A stretch of DNA of 64,000 nucleotides, from NCBI GenBank assembly GCA_023402175.1, contig JAEXCN010000077.1, forward strand, positions 1 to 64,000, in the 5' to 3' direction. Below, piece by piece: positions 51,880 through 60,815 of this stretch. This DNA comes from Pseudomonadota bacterium (lineage in GTDB: Bacteria; Myxococcota_A; Polyangia; Polyangiales; Polyangiaceae). A program made the position numbers and the translations under genes. Every line of letters begins with the position of its first letter. The stretch's first letter is position 1. The notes beneath the pieces are model-generated. The model was not told the origin of the DNA. It did no database searches and worked only from the letters and a program-made list of their open reading frames with translations.

Positions 51880-52890
51880 ATGATTCCCCGGGAGATCCTC
51901 GCCGCGCTGCGCACGATCGAGATCCACACGGCGCGGCTCGCCAACGAGCAGCTCTCGGGTACGTACAAGTCGAGCTTCAAGGGCCAGGGCCTCGCCTTCC
52001 GCGAGGTGCGTCCCTACCAGGCCGGCGACGACGTCCGCACGATCGACTGGAACGTCTCGGCGCGCATGCACGAAGCCTTCGTGAAGGTCTTCACGGAGGA
52101 GCGCGAGATGACGGTGATGCTCGCCGTCGATCTGTCGGCGAGTGAGCGCTTCGGCACGCAGCGCGCACCGAAGGCCCGTGTCGCGTCCGAGGTCGCGGCG
52201 CTCCTCGCCTTCAGCGCGATCCGGAACAACGACCGCGTCGGCCTCATTCTGTCGACGAGCAAGGTCGAGCGCATCGTCCCGCCGAAAAAGGGCGAGAAGC
52301 ACGTGATGCGCGTCGTGCGCGAGATCCTCGGCTTCGAAGCGCCGCAGGCGGCAGGCGCGCGGTCGCTCGAGACGCGCGTGACGAAGAAGAATGCCGATCG
52401 CGCGATCCGCGCGCTCGGCGAACGCGAAGGTCGCATGAGCCGGATCACGCCGTCGCCGTACCCGGAGCTCGGCGCCGCGACCGATCTGAAGTCGACGCTC
52501 GAAGCGCTCGCCCACGTCGCTCGCCGACGGAGCGTTGCGTTCGTCGTCTCGGACTTCTTCACGGCCGGCTACGAGCGCGCGCTGTCGCTCGCGAGCGCGA
52601 AACACGACGTCATCCCCGTGGTGCTGATCGACAAGCGCGACTTCGAGCTTCCCGACGTCGGGCTCGCGACGTTCGAGGACCTCGAGAGCGGCGAGATGGT
52701 CGTCGTCGACACGTCCGACGCGAACGTACGAGCGCACTTCAAGCGCGAGATGAACCGCATCCGCGACGCCCGCCGGCAGCTCTTCTTCAAGCTCGGCCTC
52801 GACTCCGTCGAGATCGACACGGGCGGCTCGTTCGTTCGTCCGATTCGAGACCTGTTCGCGCGCCGCGCGCGAAGGATCGGGATGCGATGA
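51880..52890 (+). CDS. DUF58 (vWA-like) protein
   Basis: 336 residues. Contains the DUF58 landmark SSFKGQGLAFREVRPYQAGDD followed by RTIDWNVSARM, then a vWA-like fold (VMLAVDLSASERFGT with DxSxS, and VGLILSTSKVERIVPP). GGAG lies 7 nt before ATG 51880; GTG 51877 is an alternative. DUF58 partners of MoxR are the classical second gene in these operons. Confidence 0.92.
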   Translation: MIPREILAALRTIEIHTARLANEQLSGTYKSSFKGQGLAFREVRPYQAGDDVRTIDWNVSARMHEAFVKVFTEEREMTVMLAVDLSASERFGTQRAPKARVASEVAALLAFSAIRNNDRVGLILSTSKVERIVPPKKGEKHVMRVVREILGFEAPQAAGARSLETRVTKKNADRAIRALGEREGRMSRITPSPYPELGAATDLKSTLEALAHVARRRSVAFVVSDFFTAGYERALSLASAKHDVIPVVLIDKRDFELPDVGLATFEDLESGEMVVVDTSDANVRAHFKREMNRIRDARRQLFFKLGLDSVEIDTGGSFVRPIRDLFARRARRIGMR

Positions 52891-54320
52891 AGGCGGCGGG
52901 GAGGTCGTTCGCATTCGGGCTCTTCGGTCTGATCGTGACCGCCGCGCTGCTCCTCGGCGGATCGCGGACGTCGCTCGCGCAGGGGCCCACCCCTCCCGCG
53001 GCGCCGCCCGCACCTGCGTCCGACGCCGGCGCCGGTGATTCGACGTACGGCTGCGTCGAGAGCGTTCCGAAAGGAGCGCAGCGGCCGACCGTCATCGACA
53101 CGTTCCCGAACCGCGGCACGAGCGGCTGGGCGGCGACGCTGTCGATCACCGTGCGGCACGGCAAGGGCGAGCGCGTCCTTCCGTCGGGGCTCGATCTGTC
53201 GAGCGCGGTGGAGGCGAAGAAGGTCCTCAAGCAAGCCGGGTTCGTCATCCCGGATCAGGATGGCGGCGCCGGCGCGCAGATCTGGACCGAGCCGGAGGAC
53301 GCGGACAAATCCGGTGCGACGACGCATCTCGAGCTCCCCGTCGTGCTTCTACCGCCGAACCCGGGACGCAACATGATGATGCTCCCGCCGCTGCCGGTCG
53401 CCGTCGCGCGCGCGAACGGCGAGATCGCGACGGTGTGCACGCACGTCCATCCCGTGATGGTCGACGACCCGATCGCGAGCACGCCGGACGCGATGCCGAA
53501 GGAGAACCCCGCCGGCATCCCGCAGCGCGAGGAGTGGACGGCGCTGAAGAAGGCGCTCGGATGGGCCGCGCTCGGTCTCGTCGTCGGTGCCATCCTCGCG
53601 CTCTTGATCTGGCGGAAGCTCAATCAGCCGAAGCCGATACCTCCTCCTCCGCCGCCGCGTCCCCCGTGGGAGGTCGCGCTCGACGAGCTCGACGAGGTCC
53701 GTCATGCGGGGCTCCTCGAGGTGCATCGTTACGGCGAGTACTTCGACCGCACGAGCGACGCGCTCCGCCGCTACCTCGGCGCGCGATTCGGCTTCGATGG
53801 TCTCGAGTCGACGACGGACGAGATCCTCGCCGCGCTCCGGAAGCAGGGCGGAGGGTTCATTCGCTTCGATGCGCCGACGACGAGCTCGGACGGCGCTCCG
53901 CGCCCGAGCTTCACTCCGGCACCCGGGATCTCGTTCGAGCGCATCGCGACCTTCCTTCGCGAATGCGACCTCGTGAAGTTCGCGAACCTCACGCCGACGC
54001 CGGAGCAGTGCGCGACGTCGATCACGACGGGCGAAGCGATCGTCCGCTCGACGATGCCGAATTCGATGCTTGCGGCCTCGGTCGACCTCCCCGCGCCGGA
54101 GGTCGATCCGGTCGCGGCCGCCCAGCTGCGCGCGCCGTTCACGCCGCCCGCCCCGGAGCCGCCGAAGCGCGAGCGTTCTCCGTACGAGCCGCCGGATCCG
54201 GACGAGCAGCCCGTCGCGAACGTCTCGCCGGCAGGCGGTGCGCACGACGAGATCGCTTCGTCGGGAGTCGATCGTGACGACGGCACGCGCCGCGAGCCGC
54301 CGGAGGGAGGCTCGTCGTGA
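52887..54320 (+). CDS. Bat-operon membrane protein (DUF4381-like position)
   Basis: 477 residues, ATGA-coupled to DUF58. Signal peptide (cleavage near SLAQ), a periplasmic domain of about 190 residues rich in beta strands, one transmembrane helix (about 228-248) followed by PPPPPPRPPWEVALDELDEV, a cytoplasmic helical domain (GLLEVHRYGEYFDRTSDALRRY) and a Pro/Glu-rich tail. The helix + PWEvALdeL segment is typical of the small DUF4381/BatI-like members of such operons; the large N- and C-terminal additions are not. Confidence 0.7.
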   Translation: MKAAGRSFAFGLFGLIVTAALLLGGSRTSLAQGPTPPAAPPAPASDAGAGDSTYGCVESVPKGAQRPTVIDTFPNRGTSGWAATLSITVRHGKGERVLPSGLDLSSAVEAKKVLKQAGFVIPDQDGGAGAQIWTEPEDADKSGATTHLELPVVLLPPNPGRNMMMLPPLPVAVARANGEIATVCTHVHPVMVDDPIASTPDAMPKENPAGIPQREEWTALKKALGWAALGLVVGAILALLIWRKLNQPKPIPPPPPPRPPWEVALDELDEVRHAGLLEVHRYGEYFDRTSDALRRYLGARFGFDGLESTTDEILAALRKQGGGFIRFDAPTTSSDGAPRPSFTPAPGISFERIATFLRECDLVKFANLTPTPEQCATSITTGEAIVRSTMPNSMLAASVDLPAPEVDPVAAAQLRAPFTPPAPEPPKRERSPYEPPDPDEQPVANVSPAGGAHDEIASSGVDRDDGTRREPPEGGSS

Positions 54321-55498
54321 CGCGCGCCGGCCGCACGATTGCCGTCGTCCTCGGGACGCTGCTCCTCATCGTCGGAGCGCTGCTCTACCCGATCTTCATG
54401 CGCGGCGACGCATGGCTCTCCGCCGTGTGGACCGTGCCGGTGCTCGCATGGCTTCCGCGCGACGCACGGCTGCCCGTGCTTGCTGGAGGCGCGGTCGTCC
54501 TCGCGGCGCTCGTCGTCTGGCGGATGACGCTCGCTGCCGACACCCGCACGCCACGCATGCGCATCGCGGCGATCGCGCCGCTCCTCAGCGGTCCGCGTGG
54601 CTTCCGCACGCGCCTTCGTGACGTGCCCGGAATGCTCCGCGGCGCAGCGCTCGTGCTCGCGATCCTCGCGCTCGGTCGTCCGCAGAACGTTCTTCGCGGA
54701 GAGAACGCCGACGAGAAGGGCATCGACATGGTCGTCGTGCTCGACCTGTCGGGATCGATGCGCGCGCTCATGGAAGCGGAGACGGCGGAGCAGACGCGAA
54801 CGCCGCGAGCGCCGGCGCAGCGGCTGACGCGTCTCGAGACCGCGAAGGAGGTCATCCTCGACTTCGTCTCGCGTCGAAAGAACGACCGCATCGGCGTCGT
54901 CGTCTTCGGACGCACGGCGTACATCCTCTCTCCGCCGACGCTCGACAAGTCGCTCCTGTCGACACTCGTGAGCAAGATGGAGCTCGGGCTCATCGACGGA
55001 AACGGCACCGCGATCGGCGACGCCGTCGGCACGGCCGTCGCTCGGCTCCGCCGCTCCACCGCACGCTCGAAGGCGATCATCCTGCTCACCGACGGAGACT
55101 CGAACGCAGGCTCGATCGCGCCCGACTACGCCGCGCATCTCGCGCAGGCACAGGGCGTGAAGGTCTTCACCGTGCAGATCGGAAACGGTGACGACGTCGA
55201 CGTGCAGGACGGCGTCGATCTGTTCGGCCAGCCGAAGTTCGTGCGCGAGCACTTCCCGGTGAACCCCGAGCTGCTGAAGCGCATCGCGAGCACGACCGGT
55301 GGCGATGCGTTCATCGCGACGGACAAGAAGGGCCTCGAGCAGAGCATGCACGCGATCCTCGACAAGCTCGAGAAGACGCGGTTCGAGGCGCAAGCCGCGA
55401 CGATGGAGGACCTGTTCGGGTTCCTCCTTCTCCCCGCCGTCGCGCTGATCGCGCTCGAGGCGCTCGTTCGACTGCTGATCGTGCGGAGGTTCCCGTGA
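54317..55498 (+). CDS. batA: BatA-like vWA membrane protein
   Basis: 393 residues, GTGA-coupled to the previous gene. Two N-terminal helices, another near 110-122, then a vWA domain with intact MIDAS: VVVLDLSGSMRAL (DxSGS, about residue 142), GVVVFGRTAYIL with Thr, and ILLTDGDSNAG. C-terminal helix near 370-386. Batteries of BatA/B, DUF58 and MoxR were first linked to aerotolerance in Bacteroides; here they may form a membrane vWA complex. Confidence 0.88.
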   Translation: MTRAGRTIAVVLGTLLLIVGALLYPIFMRGDAWLSAVWTVPVLAWLPRDARLPVLAGGAVVLAALVVWRMTLAADTRTPRMRIAAIAPLLSGPRGFRTRLRDVPGMLRGAALVLAILALGRPQNVLRGENADEKGIDMVVVLDLSGSMRALMEAETAEQTRTPRAPAQRLTRLETAKEVILDFVSRRKNDRIGVVVFGRTAYILSPPTLDKSLLSTLVSKMELGLIDGNGTAIGDAVGTAVARLRRSTARSKAIILLTDGDSNAGSIAPDYAAHLAQAQGVKVFTVQIGNGDDVDVQDGVDLFGQPKFVREHFPVNPELLKRIASTTGGDAFIATDKKGLEQSMHAILDKLEKTRFEAQAATMEDLFGFLLLPAVALIALEALVRLLIVRRFP

Positions 55499-56673
55499 GA
55501 TTTGCCTACGACCTCACGTCGATGCCGTACCTGCTCGTGGCGCTCGGCTGCGGGCTGCTCGTCGCGCTCTTCGCGGCGTCGCTCGTGCTCGCGTCGATCC
55601 GTCGCGGCCGTGCGACGAAGGTGTTCGGCGATCCGAAGCTCGTGATGCGGCTCGAGACGTTCGATGCCTCCGGTCGCCGCGCGCTCAAGGGCGTGCTCCT
55701 CGTGATCGCCGTGGCCTCGGCGTTCCTCGCGCTCGCGCGGCCGCAGTGGGGACGCGGCACGAAGCTCGTGCCCGCAACCAACCTCGACGTGGTGATCGTG
55801 CTCGATTACTCCAAGAGCATGTACGCGCGCGACGTCGCTCCGAGCCGGATCGCCCGCGCGAAGGCGGAGATCTCGAAGCTCGTTCGCGAGCTGCCGGGCG
55901 CACGCTTCGGGGCCGTCGCCTTCGCCGGTGAGCCGATGAGCTTCCCGCTCACGAGCGACTCGGCGGCGATCAGCCAATTCTTCCGTCAGCTCGAGCCGAA
56001 CGACATGCCCGTCGGCGGGACGGCGATCGCACGCGCGCTCGAGCGTGCGCGCGAAGTGCTCGCGCGCGATCCGAAGTCGAAGGACCACGTGCGCGTCATC
56101 GTCCTCGTGACGGACGGTGAAGACCTCGAGGGCGATCCGGTGGGTGTCGCCAAGCAGGCCGCCGAGGAGAAGACGCGCATCGACGTCGTGCAGATCGGCG
56201 GACGTGCGCCGGAGCCGATCCCCGAGGTCGGCCCGGATGGGAGGGTGATGGGCTTCCGCAAGGACGACGAGGGAAAGACGCTCACGACGGAGCTCTCGGC
56301 CGAGGGCGAAGCGCAGCTCGCCGACATCGCGAAGGCGAGCGGCGGAGCGATCGTTCGCGCCGAGAGGGGTGAGACCGGCATCGACGAGGTCGCCCGCGCG
56401 CTGAAGAAGATGATGCGCGAGGAGCTCGCCGAACGCGTCGAGACCGCATTCGACGAAGAGTACATGTGGCCGCTCGGGCTCGCGCTCGTCCTCCTCGCCA
56501 TCGAAGGGCTCGTGCCGGAGGCGCCGCTGCCGAAGATCTCCTTCGGCCTCGTGGGCGCGCTCCCGCCCGGGGTCAGCATGCGGCCCGGCGGCGGACGAGA
56601 CGGTGGGAAGAAGAAGGACAAGAAGGGCAAGAGAGGCGACCGCGCCGACAAGAAGAAAGTGAGGGCGGCATGA
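55495..56673 (+). CDS. batB: BatB-like vWA membrane protein
   Basis: 392 residues, GTGA-coupled. Helices near 12-33 and 63-80, vWA domain with MIDAS VLDYSKSMYARD (D103, DxSxS), GAVAFAGEP, PVGGTAIARAL and LVTDGEDLEGDP. A C-terminal hydrophobic helix (about 323-340) is followed by a Lys/Gly-rich tail (GGKKKDKKGKRGDRADKKK). Paired with BatA. Confidence 0.88.
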   Translation: MRFAYDLTSMPYLLVALGCGLLVALFAASLVLASIRRGRATKVFGDPKLVMRLETFDASGRRALKGVLLVIAVASAFLALARPQWGRGTKLVPATNLDVVIVLDYSKSMYARDVAPSRIARAKAEISKLVRELPGARFGAVAFAGEPMSFPLTSDSAAISQFFRQLEPNDMPVGGTAIARALERAREVLARDPKSKDHVRVIVLVTDGEDLEGDPVGVAKQAAEEKTRIDVVQIGGRAPEPIPEVGPDGRVMGFRKDDEGKTLTTELSAEGEAQLADIAKASGGAIVRAERGETGIDEVARALKKMMREELAERVETAFDEEYMWPLGLALVLLAIEGLVPEAPLPKISFGLVGALPPGVSMRPGGGRDGGKKKDKKGKRGDRADKKKVRAA

Positions 56674-57722
56674 GCGCGCGATCTCGTGCTCGCTCGAAAG
56701 GCTTCCGCCGCCTCTCGTTCGTCGCGATCGCCGGCGCGCTCTTCGTTGCGGCGTGCGGCTGGGATCCTTCGCGGCCGTTCGACCGAGAGGCGCCTCAGGT
56801 GAACGAGGCGCTCCGATACTACGACGCTGGCGAGGCAGGCCCTGCTGCGGACCTGCTCCAGGACTATCTCACGACGGGCGCGTGCTCCGAAGGCAACATC
56901 GGCACACCGCTCCGCGTCCGCGAGCGACCGAACGGCACGTTCGATCTCGGGCTCGCGATGTTCAAGATCGCCGAGCAGTACGGACACCGCTTCGGCGACG
57001 AGGAGAACGACGCGGGCTTCCTCGATCCGAACATCAAGGGAATGCGCGCGACCCAGGTCGACTGCGCGCTTCGACTCGTTCGCGCGATCGCCGACGATTC
57101 TGTGCAGGCCGTGTCTCTCCGGGCGCGCGCGCGTTACCTCGAAGGCAATCTCCTGTTCTTGACCGCGGACTACAAGGAGGCGGTCACCGCGTACGACAAG
57201 GCGCTCGAGCTCGTGCCCGGGATGGGTGATGCCGGCCCGATCGGCACGAACGTCGATGCGGGCAAGGTGTCGTACGCGGCCGACTCCGTCGGACGCGACG
57301 CTGCGTGGAATCGCGCCGTCGCACTCCGGCGCATCGAGGACAAGAAGGACGCCGGGTCCGATGCGTCTCCGCCCGACGCCGGAAATGACGGCGGCAGCAA
57401 CGACCAGAACGAGCCCGACGGCGGCGGCAACGACCAGAACAAGGACGCCGGCAGCGGCGACGACGACAAGGACGCCGGCAACGACTCCGGCGGCGGCAAC
57501 GACGATCAGAAGGACGCCGGCAAGAACTCCGGCGGCGACGAACAGAACAAGCCGCCGCCGAAGCAGGATCCGAAGGACGACCCGAAGGAGCCTCCGCCCC
57601 CGTCGCGGCAGAGCCAGGACGATCGCATCCTCGATCAGCTCGAGAACGCACCGACCGTGCAGCAGGAGGCGGCGAAGAAGCACGCCCGGACGCGCAGAGT
57701 GCGGGGGATGGCCGATAAATGA
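56670..57722 (+). CDS. batC: BatC-like TPR lipoprotein with acidic Asn/Asp/Gly tail
   Basis: 350 residues, ATGA-coupled. Signal with VAAC lipobox, a TPR-like pair (VNEALRYYDAGEAGPAADLL, ARYLEGNLLFLTADYKEAVTAYDKALEL) typical of BatC, then 110 residues of Asp/Gly/Asn/Pro low complexity and a basic C-terminus (KKHARTRRVRG). The linker is an unusual addition for BatC. Longer reading frame upstream is an out-of-frame overlap with batB. Confidence 0.75.
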   Translation: MSARSRARSKGFRRLSFVAIAGALFVAACGWDPSRPFDREAPQVNEALRYYDAGEAGPAADLLQDYLTTGACSEGNIGTPLRVRERPNGTFDLGLAMFKIAEQYGHRFGDEENDAGFLDPNIKGMRATQVDCALRLVRAIADDSVQAVSLRARARYLEGNLLFLTADYKEAVTAYDKALELVPGMGDAGPIGTNVDAGKVSYAADSVGRDAAWNRAVALRRIEDKKDAGSDASPPDAGNDGGSNDQNEPDGGGNDQNKDAGSGDDDKDAGNDSGGGNDDQKDAGKNSGGDEQNKPPPKQDPKDDPKEPPPPSRQSQDDRILDQLENAPTVQQEAAKKHARTRRVRGMADK

Positions 57723-59653
57723 TCGCGTCGAGCGTCGCGCGGCTGTTCGGGATCGCCCTCGCGATATTCCTCGCGCTGGTCGCCTGGAGCGCGCCCGCGC
57801 TCGCTCAGGGAATCGATCTCACCGGCAACGTCGATGCGACCGAGATCGAGCTCGGCGACACCGTCACGTACACGCTCGAGGCGAGCTCGGCGAACGAGGC
57901 TCCGTTCGATCCACGGCTTTCGCCTCCAGCCGGCTTCGCGATCGTCAACAGCGGCGCGTCTCCGACGCACATGGTGTCGATCATCAACGGGCAGCGCAGC
58001 GAGAAGCACGGCCTCACCGCGCAGTGGCAACTGCGGTCCGATCGGCTCGGCACCTTCACGATCGGCCCCGCGAGCGTCGCGTTCGGTGGTGGACGGCGGA
58101 ACGGGCCTGCTGTGCGCGTGACCGTCGTCGCGCCCGGCACCGGCAAGCCCAAGCCGCGGAGGCCCGGCCGGCCGTCCCCGTTCGATCCTTTCGGCGGCGT
58201 CTCGCCGTTCGATCCGTTCAAGGGGATCTTCCCCGGCATCGACGACGACACCGCGCCGCCGGATCCGTTCGGCGGGCTCAACGCCGATCCGAAGCTCGCG
58301 CTCGACAGCGCGCGCGGTCCGATCGCGTTCCTCCACGCGACGATCGACAAGACCCGCGCCGTGGTCGGCGAGCAAGTGACGCTCACGGTCTACCTCTACG
58401 AGGACATCCGCGCGCGGCAGGGACGACCTTCCGATGTCCACGAGGCGACCGCGACGGACTTCGTGAAGCGCTCGCTCCTGCAGGACGAGACGCGCGCCGT
58501 CAGCGTCGGTATCGCGATGGTCGGAGGACGGCCGTGGAGCGTGAAGCTCGTTCGCAAGAACGCGCTGTTCCCCCTCAAGACGGGCCGCCTGATGATCGGA
58601 CCGATGTCGCTCACGCTCCCGCAGGCCCGCGTCGGCTTGCGCGAGAGCGAGACGCTCTACGTCGATGTCACCGAGCCGCCGGTCGCGAACCGTCCTGCCG
58701 GCTACCAGATCGGCGACACCGGTGAGTTCTCGCTCTCCGCGACGACGACGCCGACGTCGATCGAGCAACACGGCGCCGTCGGGGTCACCGTCGAGCTGCG
58801 CGGCAACGGCAACATGCCGTCGACGCTGCCGACGCCGGAGATCGCGGGTGTCGAGTGGCTCGAGCCGCAGACGCGCGACAGCCTCGGGCCAGTGTCGAGC
58901 GAGAAGTTCGGCGGCACGAGGACGTTCTCGTACGTCGTCCGAATCCACAAGGACGGCGCTGTCGATCTCGGAGAGATCCGCCTCCCCTACTTCGATCCGA
59001 CGACGCGCGCGTATGCGATTGCGCGCGCATCCCTCGGCATCGTCCAGGTGACGAAGGTGAACGGCCGCGATGCCGGGCCGGAAGTCGCCGAGCCGGTGCT
59101 GCCGAACCTGCCGAAGCTCCGGACGGCGCTCGAAGGCAAACGCGAGGAGTCCTTCTTGACCGAGCGCCCACTGTACTGGGGCGCGCTCTTCGGCTCACCG
59201 CTCGCGTGCGTTCTCGGGATCGCGTTCACCGGCGCGGTCAAGAAGGCACGCGAGCGACGCGCCAACGCAGCGCCTTCACCGGAGCGGATCGCGCGAGAGC
59301 GACGCGCCGAAGCCGACGCCGCCGTGAAGCGCGACGACGGCAAGGCCGCGGTCGCGGCGATCGCGCGTGCGCTCGGAGCCGAGGTGCTCGCGAGCACCGG
59401 CGTCAACGTGCGCGGCACATCGGGCGAGGGCGCCATTCGCGAGCTCGAGGACGCCGGCATCGCCGACGCCACGGCGCGAGAGGTCGTCCGCATCCTCTCC
59501 GAATGTGAGGACGCACGCTTCTCGCCTTCGGGCGTCACTCAGGACACCGCCCACGCGCTCTGGAAGCGAGCGAAAGAAGCGATGAGCGCGATTGGCGCGC
59601 AGGGCAGCGGCAAGGCGTCGGTCTCGCCCCGATCGAGGAGCGAGTCCGAATGA
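57719..59653 (+). CDS. batD: BatD-like (oxygen tolerance) membrane protein
   Basis: 644 residues, ATGA-coupled. Signal peptide (cleavage near ALAQG), then BatD-type Ig-like strands (IELGDTVTYTLEASS, VTLTVYLYEDIRARQG, GAVGVTVELRGNGNMPSTLPTPEI), one membrane helix near 485-500 and a C-terminal cytoplasmic helical domain of about 130 residues. BatD is the large periplasmic member of these operons. A Pro/Phe/Asp insert (about 145-185) interrupts the first two repeats. Confidence 0.88.
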   Translation: MIASSVARLFGIALAIFLALVAWSAPALAQGIDLTGNVDATEIELGDTVTYTLEASSANEAPFDPRLSPPAGFAIVNSGASPTHMVSIINGQRSEKHGLTAQWQLRSDRLGTFTIGPASVAFGGGRRNGPAVRVTVVAPGTGKPKPRRPGRPSPFDPFGGVSPFDPFKGIFPGIDDDTAPPDPFGGLNADPKLALDSARGPIAFLHATIDKTRAVVGEQVTLTVYLYEDIRARQGRPSDVHEATATDFVKRSLLQDETRAVSVGIAMVGGRPWSVKLVRKNALFPLKTGRLMIGPMSLTLPQARVGLRESETLYVDVTEPPVANRPAGYQIGDTGEFSLSATTTPTSIEQHGAVGVTVELRGNGNMPSTLPTPEIAGVEWLEPQTRDSLGPVSSEKFGGTRTFSYVVRIHKDGAVDLGEIRLPYFDPTTRAYAIARASLGIVQVTKVNGRDAGPEVAEPVLPNLPKLRTALEGKREESFLTERPLYWGALFGSPLACVLGIAFTGAVKKARERRANAAPSPERIARERRAEADAAVKRDDGKAAVAAIARALGAEVLASTGVNVRGTSGEGAIRELEDAGIADATAREVVRILSECEDARFSPSGVTQDTAHALWKRAKEAMSAIGAQGSGKASVSPRSRSESE

Positions 59654-60489
59654 AGCGCCGGATCGCGTTCGCTGCGCTCCTCGCCTGTGTTGCCTTTGCC
59701 ACGACGGCAGCGGCGGACGAGGACGCACCGCAAGAGGAGATGAATCCCGCCGCGCTCTTCCGTGGCGCGCAGGAGGCGCTCGCTTCCGATCGGCCGGGCG
59801 AGGCGATCGCGAAGCTCGAGGCGCTCGCCGATCGCGGCGTCGTCGATGCCGTCGTCAGCTTCGATCGCGGGCTCGCGTATGCCGCTCGCGTGCGCGCCGG
59901 CGCCGAGCAGCCCGGTGACCTGGGCCGCGCCGCGCACGGCTTCGAGGAGACACGCGAGCTCACGCACGATCCGGGCCTCGCTGCGGACGCGACGAGCGCG
60001 CTCGCGACCGTCCGCTCCGAGATCGCACGCCGTCGAGCACGCGCCGGCGACCCGGTGGAGATCGAGCATGGCTTCTCGCTCGGCCGCTCGATCGTGGGCC
60101 TCCTCTCGGAGAACGTGTGGGCGGGGATCGCGCTCGTGATGGCCCTCGCGCTCTCGGCGGCGATCCTCGTTCGCCGTCGCGTCACGCTCCCGCGCGCAAA
60201 GGTCGCGGCGACGACGTCCGGCGCGATCGCAGGTGCGCTGCTCCTCATCACGTCGGTGCTCGCGTGGGCCGCTCGAGACGCGCGGCTGCACATGCGAGAA
60301 GGCGTCGTCATCGCGACGAACGCTCGCCTCCTCGATGCACGGCACCTCGCGCTCGACGGCGTCGGTGCGGTGCCGGAAGGCGCACGCGCCCGCATCGTCG
60401 AGGAGAGCGGCGGCTTCAGCCGCATCGTCCTCGGGAGCGTCGAAGGCTATCTGCCGGCGAGCGCGATCCTCCCCATCGCAAAGCGTTGA
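59650..60489 (+). CDS. batE: BatE-like TPR/SH3-type membrane protein
   Basis: 279 residues, ATGA-coupled, last gene of the operon. Signal peptide, TPR-like helices (AALFRGAQEALASDRPGEAIAKL, FDRGLAYAARVRAG), two transmembrane helices (about 155-172 and 190-212) and a C-terminal bacterial SH3-like domain (GVVIATNARLLDA, FSRIVLGSVEGYLPASAI). This TPR-TM-SH3 order matches BatE. Confidence 0.82.
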   Translation: MKRRIAFAALLACVAFATTAAADEDAPQEEMNPAALFRGAQEALASDRPGEAIAKLEALADRGVVDAVVSFDRGLAYAARVRAGAEQPGDLGRAAHGFEETRELTHDPGLAADATSALATVRSEIARRRARAGDPVEIEHGFSLGRSIVGLLSENVWAGIALVMALALSAAILVRRRVTLPRAKVAATTSGAIAGALLLITSVLAWAARDARLHMREGVVIATNARLLDARHLALDGVGAVPEGARARIVEESGGFSRIVLGSVEGYLPASAILPIAKR

Positions 60490-60815
60490 TCCCACGTCGC
60501 CGACGAGCGGCGCCGGGAGGCGAGCAGCGCCCGTGCCGAGCCTCGCCAGAAATCGGTCACGGATTCGGATGACGATCCCTTGTCCGAAATCCGACTGCGA
60601 CCCAAGTTACGCAGCGAGACCGGCTACGTGACCCGCGAGAACGCGCCATCCCGATGGCGTCGGCCTGTATTCCCTCGCTCGTCGAGCTAGCGCGGCTGAA
60701 TCCTGCACACGGTTGCTTCTGATGCCCTCCGCTCTCCTCTTCGAGGGAGCGCCGGCGGGTCGAGGCGGCCGTGTTTCCTTTACACCGCTCGCGAAAGGCA
60801 AAGGAGAAACAATCG
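60490..60815. other. Intergenic region upstream of the SPFH gene
   Basis: 326 bp. Holds a strong AAAGGAG Shine-Dalgarno (60799-60806 region) for the SPFH gene, so its transcript has a real leader, unlike many genes here. No clear promoter, RNA gene or terminator seen. Confidence 0.5.
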
